A stretch of 64,000 bases of DNA from Massilia violaceinigra (GCF_002752675.1 NZ_CP024608.1:5084001-5148000), one strand, 5' to 3'. Positions 43,303 through 53,628 are shown, counted from the first letter of the stretch. Program-made: numbers and translations. Notes: generated from the letters alone by a model not told the origin.

Positions 43303-46300
43303 GCACAGCCCTTTCCATCCATGGATGCCGGATCACCGAGAATGACCACGGCAGCGCGTCGAGCAGCATGTCGAACGAGCCGGCGTCCACTTTGAGGCGC
43401 CAGGCGTCGTCTTTCAGATGCATGCTGCCGGGCCGCTGTAGGAACGATTGCCGCAAGCCGTCGGGCGAGGTGTTGCCGATGGTTTTCCAGTGCGCGATCA
43501 TCGCCCGCAGCATGGTGTCGACGGCCTCGCGCTCCTCGTCGGTCGGCACGATCTCGCGTACGATCGGGGCGCTCAGCTTCAGGCCGCACAAGACCTTGTT
43601 CAGGCCAAGCTGGTATTCCGGGCAATCGGTCTGGCCGCTGACGATGAACTGCACCAGGTGCACCGCGCGCTCGGCCGCCTCGGTGCTCTTGAAGCGGGCA
43701 CCCTCGGTCAGGCCCACCATCGCAAACAGGCGCGGAAGGTAGGGGCCGGCCAATACCTGGCCGGCGTTCGACAGGTACAGGGCGTCGCACTCGTCATCGA
43801 GCGCGCTGGCGGCGCCCGGCGCCAGGGCCGGCGCATGGCGCTGCGCTGGCGCGGCGACGTCGGCTGCTTCGGTCAGATGGGCCGCCAGCCCCCGCGCATA
43901 CGCGGCCGGTTCGAAGCGCAGGCGCTGCTCGAAGAACCAGCCAAAGGCAAATTGCCTGGTGCGCAGCCCGATGCGGGCCGCAGCCGGCGCCGGCAGATCC
44001 CGTGCCAGCGGGCCACCAACCTCACGCGCACAGCGCTGCACTGCCTCCAGGTCGGCCCCGGCCAGCAGCGTGACCACGCTGTCGAGCAGGCTCGCCGAAA
44101 ATTGGGCGCTGTCGTCACCGGCGGCTTGGAGCAGGGGGGCCAGCGCCGCGCGTTGCGCCGGCGCATGGGCGGCGAGGGCACGCGCGCAGCTGACGGCGGC
44201 CCGCTTCGGTGCGGGCGGCGGTGGTGTGGCGAAACGCGTGTCGAGATCGTCGAGATCGACCGCACGCTCGTTGGTCAGGTCGTCGAGCACCTGGCGCAGG
44301 TAGGCCTGCGGCGCGGCGCTGCGGCTGGCATGCGCTTGGGCGGCGCCAAGCAGGGTTTTTCCGTGCTCGCCGACGTTATCGAGGTGGGCGGCGATCCGCC
44401 GCAGCACATCGGGATCGGATTGCGCGTGGGTGGTCGGTGCGGCAGGCATGGGGTCCTCCGGGGTGGATGGCACGGTGGTTGCGGGTGGCGGTCCCGCTGC
44501 GGCAGGCTGGCTGTCGACGTGTTCGGCGATGGCTTCCAGGTCGATTACCTCACCGCGCTCCAGGGCGATGTTGACGGCGCGCAGGAAGCCGGCGGTATCC
44601 GCGCTGCGTTCCGCATACGCGCTGATGGCGTGCCGTAGCACGCTGTCCGGGCTTGCCATGTGAGTTTGGATGGCTTGCCACAGCCGGCCAACTGTATCGC
44701 CGTGGGGGGTGTGCGTGGCCGGCTGCGCAGCGAAGGGCGGGGCTGCGGTCAGGTGCATGATGGTGGCCAGCCAGCGCGCGCGGTCGGGCTGTGGTGCGCG
44801 CGCGGCGTGCGGCTGCAGCAGGGCGCTGAGCGCATCGAGCACCGGCGTCGGGAAATGCTGGGCGACCCGCTCCCACAAGGCGGCGCGCGCGCCGATGTTC
44901 ATGATCGCCATGCGGGAATCGTCGCCGAGACCTGCAAAGACGGCCGGTACGAGGCCGGCCGCATCGCCGTCGACGAGCGCGCGCAGAAGGAACGCGGTGC
45001 GGGCGCGCGCATCGACGGCGGTCAGGTCGATCCGTTGCGAATGTTCAAGCGCGTCGTGGGCGGCGCGCAGGAAATCCGGGGGACTGGCGCTGTGCGCGGC
45101 ATGCACGGCGATGGCCTGCATCTGCATGTCGCGCTGCAAATGGTTTTCCACGGCGGCCATGCGGGTGGCTACTTGCCGCCACAGGTCGATCACGGGAGTA
45201 CTCGGGGCGCGCAGGGCGGCGTTGTAGCGCTTTACGTCGAAAGGTGTCACCGCGAGGTGCATGATGCTGGCGAGCCAGAGGTCGCGCGCCGGTGCCCCCG
45301 ACGCGTCCGCGATGTTGCGCAGGATCGCGGGCGCCTGCGGTGCCACTAGCGTCGTCAATTCGTCCAGCAGCGCGGGGGGGAAACGCCGGGCGACGCGCTC
45401 CCACACGTCGAAGCGGGCGCCGGTCCGCGCGATCGCCTGGCGCGCCGCGTCGCTGTGTGCCGAGAGCAGATCGGCCGTAAGCGCCGTCGCATCGGCATCG
45501 TCGAGCGCCGCCAGGATGCGTTGGACCGGTTGCACGGTGTCGTCGGGCGGTGTATTCGACGGGACAGGCGCGCCGACCGCCGCCGCATAGCGTACCGGGT
45601 CGAACGGCATGGCCGCCAGGTGCATCATGCTGGCCAGCCAGCGCTCGCGCGCAGGCAGTATCGCGGCGCCAGTGAAGGTTTGCGGCTGCCGCAGGATGGC
45701 TGCCGCGGCCGCGGCCGGGGCCATCAAGGCCGTCATGTCATCGAGCAGCGCAAGCGGGAAGCGCCGCGCGACCGGCTGCCATACGTCGGCACGGGCGCCG
45801 ATGCGGGCGATCGCCTGGCGCGCAGCGTCGGCGTGCACGACAAGGACATCGGGCAGCAGGGCTGCCGCATCGGCGGAAAGTAGCGCCGCCAGGATGCGCC
45901 GTGCCGCTTCGGCGCCCGGCTCGCCGCCGGGTTCAGTGGGCGCCGCGTTCATTGCGGCGGTATAGCGCGCGGCGTCGAACGGAGTGGCGGTCAGATGCAT
46001 GATGCTGGCGAGCCAACGGCGACGCTCGGGAATCGCCGAGGCGTGCGCACGGGCATGCAGATCTCGCAGGATAGTGGCCGCCTGCGGCGCCAGCAAGGTG
46101 GTGATCCGCCCGAGCAGCGCAAGCGGGAAGTGCTGCGCGACACGCTGCCATACATCGAAGCGGGCGCCGATGTTGGCGATTGCCTTGCGCGCTTCGGCGT
46201 CCTCCACCGCAAGCAGGCCCGCCTCGAAGGCGTCCGCGTCGGAGGACCCCAGCGCTGACAAAATGCGCTGTTCCGCGTCGGTAGCGATGTCTATCCGGTC

Positions 46301-49300
46301 GCGCAGGACAGGAATGGCCTGTGTTGGCTGGCTTTGACGTGCGGGCGCGTGCACGTCCAATGCGGCCGCATGGCGGCGCGGGTCGAACGGCATGGCTGTC
46401 AGATGCATGAAGCTGGCGAGCCACCGGTCCCAGTCCTGGATCGGCAGCTCGCTTTGCGGGGCCAGCAATGCCGTCATCCGCTCGAGAACATCGAGCGGGA
46501 ATCGCCGTGCCACGCGCTCCCATACGTCGCCCCGCGCCCCGATGCTGACGATGGCGTCGCGTGCCACATCGCTGTGTTCACTGAATATATCCGCCGGCAG
46601 ACTCTCCGCGTCCGCAGCCAGCAAGGCTGACAGAATGCGCTGTTCGATGTTCGGGCGATTCGTCAGGCCCATGGCGGCGGCGTAGCGTGCGGCGTCGAAC
46701 GGCATCGCTGCCAGGTGCATGAAGCTGGCAAGCCAGCGGTCCCGATCGCGGATGGGCAGCTCGCGCAGTACGTCTTCGGCCTGCGGCGCCAGCAAGGCCG
46801 TCATCCGGTGAAGTACCTCGAGTGGGAAGCGCTGCGCCACGTGTTTCCAGACATCGGTGCGTGCGCCAATACGGATGATGGCATCGCGTGCCGCTTTGCT
46901 GTGCGTGCCGAACATGTCCGGTGGCAGATGCGCCAACTCCCCGGCCAGTAATGCCGAGTAAATGCGCTGCTCCGTGTCCGTACCGCTCGCCAGATGCATG
47001 AAGCTGGCGAGCCAGCGGTTGCGATCAACGATCGGCAGCTCCCGCTGTGGCGCCAGCAGTGCCGTCAGCCGATCAAGTACATCGAGCGGGCAGCGCTGCG
47101 CCACGCGCTCCCAGACGTCGCGACGCGCGCCGATGCGGGCGACGGCGGCGCGCGCCGCTTCGCTGTACTCACTTAATATGTCCGGTGGCAGATGCGCCAC
47201 GTCCCCGGCCAGCAAGGCCGAGAAAATGCGCTGTTCAGTGTCCGTGCCACTCGTCAGCTGCATGAAGCTGGCGAGCCAGCGGGTCCGGTCATGAATCGGC
47301 AGCTTGCGCTGCGGCGCCAGCAATGCCGTCAGCCGATCAAGTACATCGAGCGGGAAGCGCTGCGCCACGCGCTCCCAGACGTCGCGACGTGCGCCGATGC
47401 GGGCGATGGCGGCGCGTGCCGCTTCGCTGTGCTCACTTAATATGTCCGGTGGCAGATGCGCCACATCCCCGGCCAGCAAGGCCGCGAAAATTCTTTGTTC
47501 AGTGTCCGCGCCACTCGTCAGCTGCATGAAGCTGGCCAGCCAGCGGGTCCGGTCATGAATTGGCAGCTCGCGCTGTGGTGCCTGCAATGCCGTTAGCCGA
47601 TCAAGTACATCGAGCGGGAAGCGTTGCGCCACGCGTTCCCAGACGTCGCCACGCGCGCCGATGCGGGCGATGGCGTCGCGCGCCGCTTCGCTGTGCGTAC
47701 CGAACATGTCCGGCGGCAGAGTCGCCGCATCTCCAGCCAGCAGTGCCGCGAAAATGCGCTGTCCGGCGTCTGCGCGGCTGCTCAAGCCGATTGCGGCGGC
47801 ATAGCTGGAGGCGTCGAACGGCAGCGCGGTCAGGTGCATGAAGCTGGCGAGCCAGCGCTCCGGCCCGCAGACCGGCAGCTCGCGCAATATGGCCCCGGCT
47901 TGTGGTGCCAGCAACGCCGTCATTTGATAAAGCACATCAGGCGGAAAACGTTGCGCCACGCGCTCCCAGACCTCGCTGCGCGCGCCGATGCGGGTGATGG
48001 CGTCACTTGCCGCTTCGCGGTGTGTCATTAACATATCCAGCGGGAGACTATCAAAGTCCGCTGCCAGCAGCGCGGAAAAAATGCGCGCCTTCGCCGCCGC
48101 GCCGACGGCAAGGCTCATTGCAGCAGTGTAGCGGGCCGCGTCGAACGGCCCGGCTGCGAGGTGCATCATGCTGGCGAACCAGCAGTCTCGCTCGGCCAGC
48201 ACGGCGCTGCCCAAGCGGTGCAGGATGGCGGGTGCCTGCGGCGCCATCAGCATGGTCATCTCATCGAGCAGCGCCATGGGAAAGCGTTGGGATACGCGCG
48301 TCCACACTTGCGCGTTGGCGCCGATATGCGCAATTGCCGCGCGCGCCGGTTCGCCGGACAGGCCCGATAGCGCGGACGCGTCGGCGTCGAGCAGCGCGCG
48401 CAGTACGCATGCCGTCGCGGCGCGCGCTTCGACGGCCGCGGGATCGAAGGTCGTGTCTTGCCGCAGATCGTCCCACGCAGCGCGCAGAAAGTCCGCCGGA
48501 CTGACGCTGCCTGCCGCGTGGGCTGCGATCTCCTGCCTGCGGATCCCGGTTAGCTGGTCGCCTTGCGCGCTGGCCAGGCATGCCTCGATCCGCTGCCATA
48601 GCTTGACCACGAGCGCACTCGGGGCGCGCAGCGCGGCGCGGTAGCGCGCTGCGTCGAACGGCACGGCACTCAGGTGCATCACGCCCGCGAGCCACGCGCT
48701 GCGTGCTTTTGCGGGCGTTTGCACTGCCACGCGCGCTTCCGGGATCGACATGGCCTGCGGCGCCAGGAGCATGGTCAGCTCGTCGAGCAGGGGGAGGGGA
48801 AAGCGCTGCGCGACCCGCTGCCAGACGTCATGGCGTGCGCCGATACCGCGCATCGCGCCTGCCAGCGCATCGGCATGGACTGCGCGCAGGGCCGTCCATG
48901 CGGGTGGCAGGTAATCCGGATTGGCTTCCGACAGCATGCGGACGAACTGCCTGACCTTTGCGTCACCGGCTGCGGCGGGAGCCAGCGCCTCGAACATGGC
49001 GTCGGCCCACACATCGCGCTCGCGACCCGCCGCCGATCCGGCCAGTGCCGCCATGTCGTCGAGCATGGACAGTGGAAAATGCGCGGCGATACGCTGCCAT
49101 AAGGCCCCGTCCGCGCCCTGACGCAGCATGACCGCGCGCAGGGCCGGGGCGTGGTGCGCCACAAGCTCGTCCCAGTCGGCGCAGATGGATGCCGCGTCGG
49201 CGGCCGCCAGCGCCTGTGCAAAGCGCGCCTGGGCATCGTCGGCGCGGTGCGCGCGGGTGGCGCTGTCGATGCCGATCTCGCGCAGCAGTGCCTGGGTTTG

Positions 49301-50026
49301 CGCGCCGGCGTCAGGGCCGAGTGCGCCGGCGGCCGCGCGCAATGCCGGTGTGGCCCCACCCGATGCCGCGCCCAGCACGTGCGCCAGCACCAGCTCCCAC
49401 AGCATGCGCGTCTGATGACGCCGCGCCCCGGCGTCGCCGGCAAGGGCAGCGCCGATCGCGTCCACCAGTGCCAGCCACGCCCCGGCGTCCTGCGCCAGCA
49501 GCGGCACGAGGCGGCGCAGTTGTTCGCCGTCGAACTGCTGCGCCAGGCGCTTGACGGCACCCGGCACGGCCACGGCGCGGCGCAGAATGCCGGGCAAGGC
49601 CAGGGTATCGTTGGCCAGCAAGCGATCGAGCAGCGCCGCGGGGGTGTCGCCACGTCGCGCCAATCCGCCGCTGCGCAGGAAGCGTTCGAACAGGGCGGCA
49701 TCGCAGGCCGGCGCGTTCGCTTCGGCGACGACGCCAGGGGTGGCGTGCAAGGCGTCAATCAGCGCGGCGCGCAGCAGTTCGCGCAGACGTTCACCCAATT
49801 CGGCATCGAGCAGGTGCGCCGGCACATCGCCAAGATCGATGTCGAGCCGCTCGATGCGGCGCAGGCGGCCATCATCCATTTCATCGAGCACCGCTTCGAG
49901 CTCCGGCAGCATGCGCCCCTTCACCAGTTCCAGCAGGCGCTCATGCGGCATCGGCTGGGGGCGCGGCGCGTCGCTTTCGAACGTCAGCTCGACCTGCAGT
50001 TCTCCGATGCGGTGGACGGCGCTCAT
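43286..50026 (-). CDS. eCIS tape-measure protein with large internal repeat array (Afp14-like)
   Basis: A 2246-residue protein. The first ~90 residues (HRIGELQVELTFES; RRIERLDIDLGDVP) and the last ~170 (LSNAGQVLAGPYLPRLFAMVG to PWMERAVHVEW) match the contractile injection system tape-measure family. Between them lie 12 clear copies and one degenerate copy of a unit starting IGARxDVWERVAQRFPL and ending near LLAPQ, with WLASxMHLT in the spacer. Two Pro/Ala-rich stretches lie nearer the C terminus. In Afp/PVC particles this protein spans the tube lumen and sets length. Its start is five bases after the Afp12-like stop; its ribosome site is weak, so coupling is likely. Confidence 0.87.
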   Translation of the reverse strand: MSAVHRIGELQVELTFESDAPRPQPMPHERLLELVKGRMLPELEAVLDEMDDGRLRRIERLDIDLGDVPAHLLDAELGERLRELLRAALIDALHATPGVVAEANAPACDAALFERFLRSGGLARRGDTPAALLDRLLANDTLALPGILRRAVAVPGAVKRLAQQFDGEQLRRLVPLLAQDAGAWLALVDAIGAALAGDAGARRHQTRMLWELVLAHVLGAASGGATPALRAAAGALGPDAGAQTQALLREIGIDSATRAHRADDAQARFAQALAAADAASICADWDELVAHHAPALRAVMLRQGADGALWQRIAAHFPLSMLDDMAALAGSAAGRERDVWADAMFEALAPAAAGDAKVRQFVRMLSEANPDYLPPAWTALRAVHADALAGAMRGIGARHDVWQRVAQRFPLPLLDELTMLLAPQAMSIPEARVAVQTPAKARSAWLAGVMHLSAVPFDAARYRAALRAPSALVVKLWQRIEACLASAQGDQLTGIRRQEIAAHAAGSVSPADFLRAAWDDLRQDTTFDPAAVEARAATACVLRALLDADASALSGLSGEPARAAIAHIGANAQVWTRVSQRFPMALLDEMTMLMAPQAPAILHRLGSAVLAERDCWFASMMHLAAGPFDAARYTAAMSLAVGAAAKARIFSALLAADFDSLPLDMLMTHREAASDAITRIGARSEVWERVAQRFPPDVLYQMTALLAPQAGAILRELPVCGPERWLASFMHLTALPFDASSYAAAIGLSSRADAGQRIFAALLAGDAATLPPDMFGTHSEAARDAIARIGARGDVWERVAQRFPLDVLDRLTALQAPQRELPIHDRTRWLASFMQLTSGADTEQRIFAALLAGDVAHLPPDILSEHSEAARAAIARIGARRDVWERVAQRFPLDVLDRLTALLAPQRKLPIHDRTRWLASFMQLTSGTDTEQRIFSALLAGDVAHLPPDILSEYSEAARAAVARIGARRDVWERVAQRCPLDVLDRLTALLAPQRELPIVDRNRWLASFMHLASGTDTEQRIYSALLAGELAHLPPDMFGTHSKAARDAIIRIGARTDVWKHVAQRFPLEVLHRMTALLAPQAEDVLRELPIRDRDRWLASFMHLAAMPFDAARYAAAMGLTNRPNIEQRILSALLAADAESLPADIFSEHSDVARDAIVSIGARGDVWERVARRFPLDVLERMTALLAPQSELPIQDWDRWLASFMHLTAMPFDPRRHAAALDVHAPARQSQPTQAIPVLRDRIDIATDAEQRILSALGSSDADAFEAGLLAVEDAEARKAIANIGARFDVWQRVAQHFPLALLGRITTLLAPQAATILRDLHARAHASAIPERRRWLASIMHLTATPFDAARYTAAMNAAPTEPGGEPGAEAARRILAALLSADAAALLPDVLVVHADAARQAIARIGARADVWQPVARRFPLALLDDMTALMAPAAAAAAILRQPQTFTGAAILPARERWLASMMHLAAMPFDPVRYAAAVGAPVPSNTPPDDTVQPVQRILAALDDADATALTADLLSAHSDAARQAIARTGARFDVWERVARRFPPALLDELTTLVAPQAPAILRNIADASGAPARDLWLASIMHLAVTPFDVKRYNAALRAPSTPVIDLWRQVATRMAAVENHLQRDMQMQAIAVHAAHSASPPDFLRAAHDALEHSQRIDLTAVDARARTAFLLRALVDGDAAGLVPAVFAGLGDDSRMAIMNIGARAALWERVAQHFPTPVLDALSALLQPHAARAPQPDRARWLATIMHLTAAPPFAAQPATHTPHGDTVGRLWQAIQTHMASPDSVLRHAISAYAERSADTAGFLRAVNIALERGEVIDLEAIAEHVDSQPAAAGPPPATTVPSTPEDPMPAAPTTHAQSDPDVLRRIAAHLDNVGEHGKTLLGAAQAHASRSAAPQAYLRQVLDDLTNERAVDLDDLDTRFATPPPPAPKRAAVSCARALAAHAPAQRAALAPLLQAAGDDSAQFSASLLDSVVTLLAGADLEAVQRCAREVGGPLARDLPAPAAARIGLRTRQFAFGWFFEQRLRFEPAAYARGLAAHLTEAADVAAPAQRHAPALAPGAASALDDECDALYLSNAGQVLAGPYLPRLFAMVGLTEGARFKSTEAAERAVHLVQFIVSGQTDCPEYQLGLNKVLCGLKLSAPIVREIVPTDEEREAVDTMLRAMIAHWKTIGNTSPDGLRQSFLQRPGSMHLKDDAWRLKVDAGSFDMLLDALPWSFSVIRHPWMERAVHVEWR
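44810..48850 (-). repeat. Array of 12-13 tape-measure coding repeats
   Basis: Units carry the core IGAR.DVW.RVAQRFP..LD..TALLAPQ and are 88 to about 150 codons long because of variable spacers. Three adjacent units (about 47010-47680) are 88 codons (264 bases) and almost identical in DNA, whereas outer copies have diverged. Alternating degenerate copies mark older expansion at both ends. Confidence 0.85.
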
Positions 50027-50030
50027 CGGC

Positions 50031-52514
50031 TCATACCCAGTGACTGTGGACGTCGCGCTGCTGCTGGCGCAGCAGGAAACTGATCAGATAGGAGGAGGCG
50101 TCGTCGAGGGCTTTGTCGGCACCCCCGTCCTGCTCCGCCGCGTCGTGGCCGGACAGCGTGGCGTGTCTCAGCTTGTCGAGCCAGTTGCGGAAACGCGATT
50201 CGAAATCGTCCATCTGCACGTAGCCCAGCCAGTAGAACGTGGGCAGGATGTGCGCCGGCAGATTCAGGCTGACGGTGTCCTGTGCAAATTTTTGGAACTC
50301 CGGATCGTGAAAGCGCGCGGTCCAGTTGGGGAGCACGACACTGACTCGGAACGGGAAAAAGCCCTCGTCGGTGGCTGGACATTGCACGCTATCGCTGCGG
50401 CGCGGGCGCAGCAGGGTGTGTTCGACCAGGTGAAAGCCTTCGCAGCGCATGTTCAGCGAGCGCAAGGTTTCGCTCAGTTCCTTCAGTTCGGCGGCGCCTT
50501 CGCCGGACGCCAGTTCGCCCAGGTGCCAGTATGTCAGTGGCGCGCTTTTGACCTTGAAACGGACAGCGGCGCGCCCCTCGGACGTGCGGCCGATTTCCAG
50601 ACGGCCGGGTGCAAAGGCCTTGCGCATCAGTGTCGCGGCGACGTTCATGGTGGCGCCGGGACGCGCCGCGCGCACGTGCCTGAACACGCCGGACAGTGCT
50701 CCTTCGCCGATGTGGGCGTCGGGGACGATGCGTAAGCCGGCGCGGCGCATCGGCTCGCACAGCGAGCGGCAGCAGTGGTGTTCGTGCAGCCCCAGCAGGA
50801 TGGCGATCTTGCGCTGGGCGCCGCTGACATTGTCGCTGTCCCAGGCCGGCAGGTCGTAGCGAAAGCCGGCTGCGCGCTGCCGCAGCAGCACCACGATGCG
50901 GGTGAGGAAAGCCAATTTGTTCTCGAGCAGCCAGGCGTGCATCGCCTGGCGCACCGGGAAGTACACATTGAATTTGCGCAGCGCCTGTTGTGTGTAGCAC
51001 TCGCCGTACATCGCCAGCATGACGTCGATCACGCGTTCGCGCCGGTCCTCGAAGGGATCGAGGCGGCGCCGGATATCGTCGAGTTCCTGCGCCATCTGGT
51101 CCGGTTCGCGCGTGTACAGCGCTTCGATATCGGGCAGCATCGCGTTGTTCAGGGATTGGGAGAAATACGATTGGGTCAGGTCCGTGTCGATCGAAAACAC
51201 GCTGGCGATGCCGGCCAGGTTCTGCAGGTAGTTCGCCATCACCTGTTCGAAGACGTACAGGTAGGCCTTGAGCTGGCGCGCGTGGGCGTGCGCTTCGGGC
51301 GGGGCGCTGGCCGGCACGCCGTAGGCATTGATGCCGTAAATGGCCGGGAACTGGTGCTGGATCGAGTAATACGGCGCCAGCGGCTGGCCGGCGCCGGCCG
51401 GAACCTCGCCCAGGTGCTCGAGCGAGGCGTGGCGCTGGCGTAGCGCGCGCGCTTCGAACTGCAGTTTGTTCAAATTGATCCTGGCGCGCGAGATGAGGGC
51501 GCTCACGGCGTCGGCGTCGCTCTCGTCGTCGTTGTCGGGGGCCGCTGTCTGGCCCATGAAATGCACGCGCAGCATGCGCTTTTGCCGTTCATTTCCGGGA
51601 AAGCACAGGCGCGGCACCAGCCGCTTGCCGCCCGCACCATCGAGCCTGGCGGACTTGCCCTCGGCGTCGCACAAGTCCAGCATGTGGACCTGGCGCACGC
51701 CATCGATGCCGCGAATCAGTCCGATCAGGCGCGGCAGCGAAATGCCGGCGTCGGGCGCGCGCTGCGCGCTCTCGGTGATGTGGCCGTGCGTTGTAAACGG
51801 TCCGGAAAACAGCTCGTCGGGCGGCACGCCGTCGGCCGCCGCATGCTCGTAGCTGTCGAATTGCAGGCCGGAGATGAGGTGGTGGGCGCACTGGAAAAAG
51901 ATGTCGGCGTAGATGGCGGCAGGGTCGCGCAGGCTGTGCACCTCGATATCGCCGGTCAGGTAGAAATCCTCGGTCTCGAGTACGGCAATGCGTCCGATGT
52001 CCTCGCACAGCGCGCGCGCGGCGCCGGCCTGGACGCGGATGCGGCGCGCCACGCCGGCCGCCTGCGCCGCCGTCGGCTCCGCCCGCACGCCGGTGGGAGG
52101 ATCGCCCAGCTTGAAGGCGATGTCGATCAGGCCGTCCGCGGAGCCGGCCTGGGTCACCCACACATCCTCGATCTCGGCAATGCGGTCGTACAGCAGGCGG
52201 CGCCAGTCGTCGGCGGTGACCGGCTCGCTCGGGAAGATATCTTGCGGCAGGTGCAGTGCGTGCCGCTCCAGGTCGATCGTGCCGTCGCGGCCGGCCAGGT
52301 AATCCTCGTGCCGGAAGGCGGAGCGGTAGGCCAGTTCGGTGAGCGCGTAGCTGAGCTGGTCGAGCATGGTCACGCCCGGATCGTGGGCGTTGTAATCGGT
52401 CCAGCGCTGACCGCACAGTGCCTGCAGCATGGCGGTGCCGGTGCGCTGCAGGGCCTCGAAATCGAGGCCGTCGGGATCGGCCCCGCGACTGCGAATGGTC
52501 AGCGCTGCGCTCAT
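50031..52514 (-). CDS. eCIS baseplate wedge protein (Afp12-like)
   Basis: An 827-residue baseplate component. The N terminus (WTDYNAHDPGVTMLDQLSYALTELAYR) is characteristic of Afp12/PVC12-type proteins, which pair with the Afp11 protein to form the wedge, as gp6 and gp7 do in T4. The rest is mixed alpha/beta with no catalytic motif. Its ATG overlaps the stop of the 92-residue gene by four bases; the tape measure follows after four bases. Assignment rests on the N-terminal motif, size and gene order. Confidence 0.83.
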   Translation of the reverse strand: MSAALTIRSRGADPDGLDFEALQRTGTAMLQALCGQRWTDYNAHDPGVTMLDQLSYALTELAYRSAFRHEDYLAGRDGTIDLERHALHLPQDIFPSEPVTADDWRRLLYDRIAEIEDVWVTQAGSADGLIDIAFKLGDPPTGVRAEPTAAQAAGVARRIRVQAGAARALCEDIGRIAVLETEDFYLTGDIEVHSLRDPAAIYADIFFQCAHHLISGLQFDSYEHAAADGVPPDELFSGPFTTHGHITESAQRAPDAGISLPRLIGLIRGIDGVRQVHMLDLCDAEGKSARLDGAGGKRLVPRLCFPGNERQKRMLRVHFMGQTAAPDNDDESDADAVSALISRARINLNKLQFEARALRQRHASLEHLGEVPAGAGQPLAPYYSIQHQFPAIYGINAYGVPASAPPEAHAHARQLKAYLYVFEQVMANYLQNLAGIASVFSIDTDLTQSYFSQSLNNAMLPDIEALYTREPDQMAQELDDIRRRLDPFEDRRERVIDVMLAMYGECYTQQALRKFNVYFPVRQAMHAWLLENKLAFLTRIVVLLRQRAAGFRYDLPAWDSDNVSGAQRKIAILLGLHEHHCCRSLCEPMRRAGLRIVPDAHIGEGALSGVFRHVRAARPGATMNVAATLMRKAFAPGRLEIGRTSEGRAAVRFKVKSAPLTYWHLGELASGEGAAELKELSETLRSLNMRCEGFHLVEHTLLRPRRSDSVQCPATDEGFFPFRVSVVLPNWTARFHDPEFQKFAQDTVSLNLPAHILPTFYWLGYVQMDDFESRFRNWLDKLRHATLSGHDAAEQDGGADKALDDASSYLISFLLRQQQRDVHSHWV

Positions 52515-52789
52515 GCCTCGCCCATGCCGGCCACCTGTTCCTCCAGTGCGTCCATCAGCAGGTGCACGCGGTGGTAGGGCAGCAGGCGCAGGGCGCCGAC
52601 GATCAGCTGCAGGTCGGGCAGGCTGACGCTGTAGGCGTGGGCGGCATCGGCATCGGCGGCGGCGGCGGCATTGGCCTGGCGGTTCAGGCGTCCGATCAGG
52701 TCGAACACGGTCTTGAACGGCAGCTCGGCCAGCGCCTCGATCACCAGCGCGCCCTGGTCGGCGCGCAGCGCCAGGGTGAGCGCGCTCAC
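52511..52789 (-). CDS. Small protein of the eCIS cluster, unknown
   Basis: A 92-residue protein starting at a GTG that overlaps the preceding stop (GTGA) and ending in a four-base overlap with the Afp12-like gene, so it is embedded in the translation-coupled chain. The sequence is helical and Ala/Leu-rich (ALVIEALAELPFKTVFDLIGRL; LQLIVGALRLLPYHRVHLLMDAL), giving two amphipathic segments. The open frame extends upstream to 52993, but that part is shadow sequence inside the neighbour. No family recognised; possibly a baseplate accessory or chaperone. Confidence 0.6.
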   Translation of the reverse strand: MSALTLALRADQGALVIEALAELPFKTVFDLIGRLNRQANAAAAADADAAHAYSVSLPDLQLIVGALRLLPYHRVHLLMDALEEQVAGMGEA

Positions 52790-53628
52790 GGCTGGCCGCC
52801 GCGCGCCGATGCGGGCCAGCTTGCCTTCATCGCCGGGTCGAACCAGAGCTGGGTCAGGTAGACCCGGATCGCGCTGCGCTCGGCCGGCGCGGTGCCGTCG
52901 GCGTCGTAGGCGCAGCCGACCCGGATCTGCAGCCGGTAAGGCGAGGTGGCGGCTTTGTCGGCGCCGCACCAGCGCAGTTCGAGACGGCTGCATTTGCTGC
53001 CGTAGTGGGCCTGGTGGCAGGTGATCTCGTTTTTGCCGCCCTGGAAGGCGGACAGCGCGAAGGCGTGCAGCACCGCGTATTTGCCCGAGTCGCGCTTGCC
53101 GGCGCCGGCCATGACCTCGAACGCCTGGCAGCCTTTCAGGTCGGACGTGACGTCGTGCCAGTTGCCGTCGGCCGGCACGCTGGCGCAGGCGCGTCCGGTG
53201 CGCCCGTCCGCCACGATCCGCCCTTGCAGGTCGAGCTCGAACTGGCTGGTGGCCGGGCGCGGCGGGCCGGCCAGGGTGGCGAAGCCGACCTCGGCGCCGG
53301 CCGGGCTGAGCGCCATCGCCTTGCGGTAGCCGGGCGTCCCGTCCGGGCCATCGGCCGCTTGCGGCCCGCCCGTGCCGAACACCAGGCTGCCGCCGCCCTT
53401 GTCCATGCGCACCGACCAGATCGCGCTCTTGTCGGCGATGTCGTGGTAAAAGCTCATCAGGCGGCCCTGGCCGATCTGGCCGACCTTCAGGCCGTCGTGG
53501 GCGTTCTTGTCGAACTGCTGGTCGACGATGTTGAGCATCGATTCGATCAGGGCGCCGAACGCGTCCTGGGCTGGCATCGCGCCTTTCTGGAACAGCCGCT
53601 TGAGTGTTTCCCGGCTATGAAGCGCCAT
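52786..53628 (-). CDS. Putative eCIS fibre/baseplate-decorating protein
   Basis: A 280-residue protein between the two wedge genes. Its N terminus (LKRLFQKGAMPAQDAFGALIESMLN) resembles proteins found in many eCIS operons and phage tail-fibre attachment regions. The central and C-terminal parts are beta-rich with a Cys-containing domain (GCQAFEVMAGAG; HYGSKCSRLELRWCG; LQIRVGCAYDAD), which looks like a small sandwich or lectin-like fold. It may be a tail fibre or receptor-binding subunit; this is inferred. It overlaps the wedge gene stop by 14 bases; AGAGGA precedes its ATG. Confidence 0.6.
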   Translation of the reverse strand: MALHSRETLKRLFQKGAMPAQDAFGALIESMLNIVDQQFDKNAHDGLKVGQIGQGRLMSFYHDIADKSAIWSVRMDKGGGSLVFGTGGPQAADGPDGTPGYRKAMALSPAGAEVGFATLAGPPRPATSQFELDLQGRIVADGRTGRACASVPADGNWHDVTSDLKGCQAFEVMAGAGKRDSGKYAVLHAFALSAFQGGKNEITCHQAHYGSKCSRLELRWCGADKAATSPYRLQIRVGCAYDADGTAPAERSAIRVYLTQLWFDPAMKASWPASARGGQP

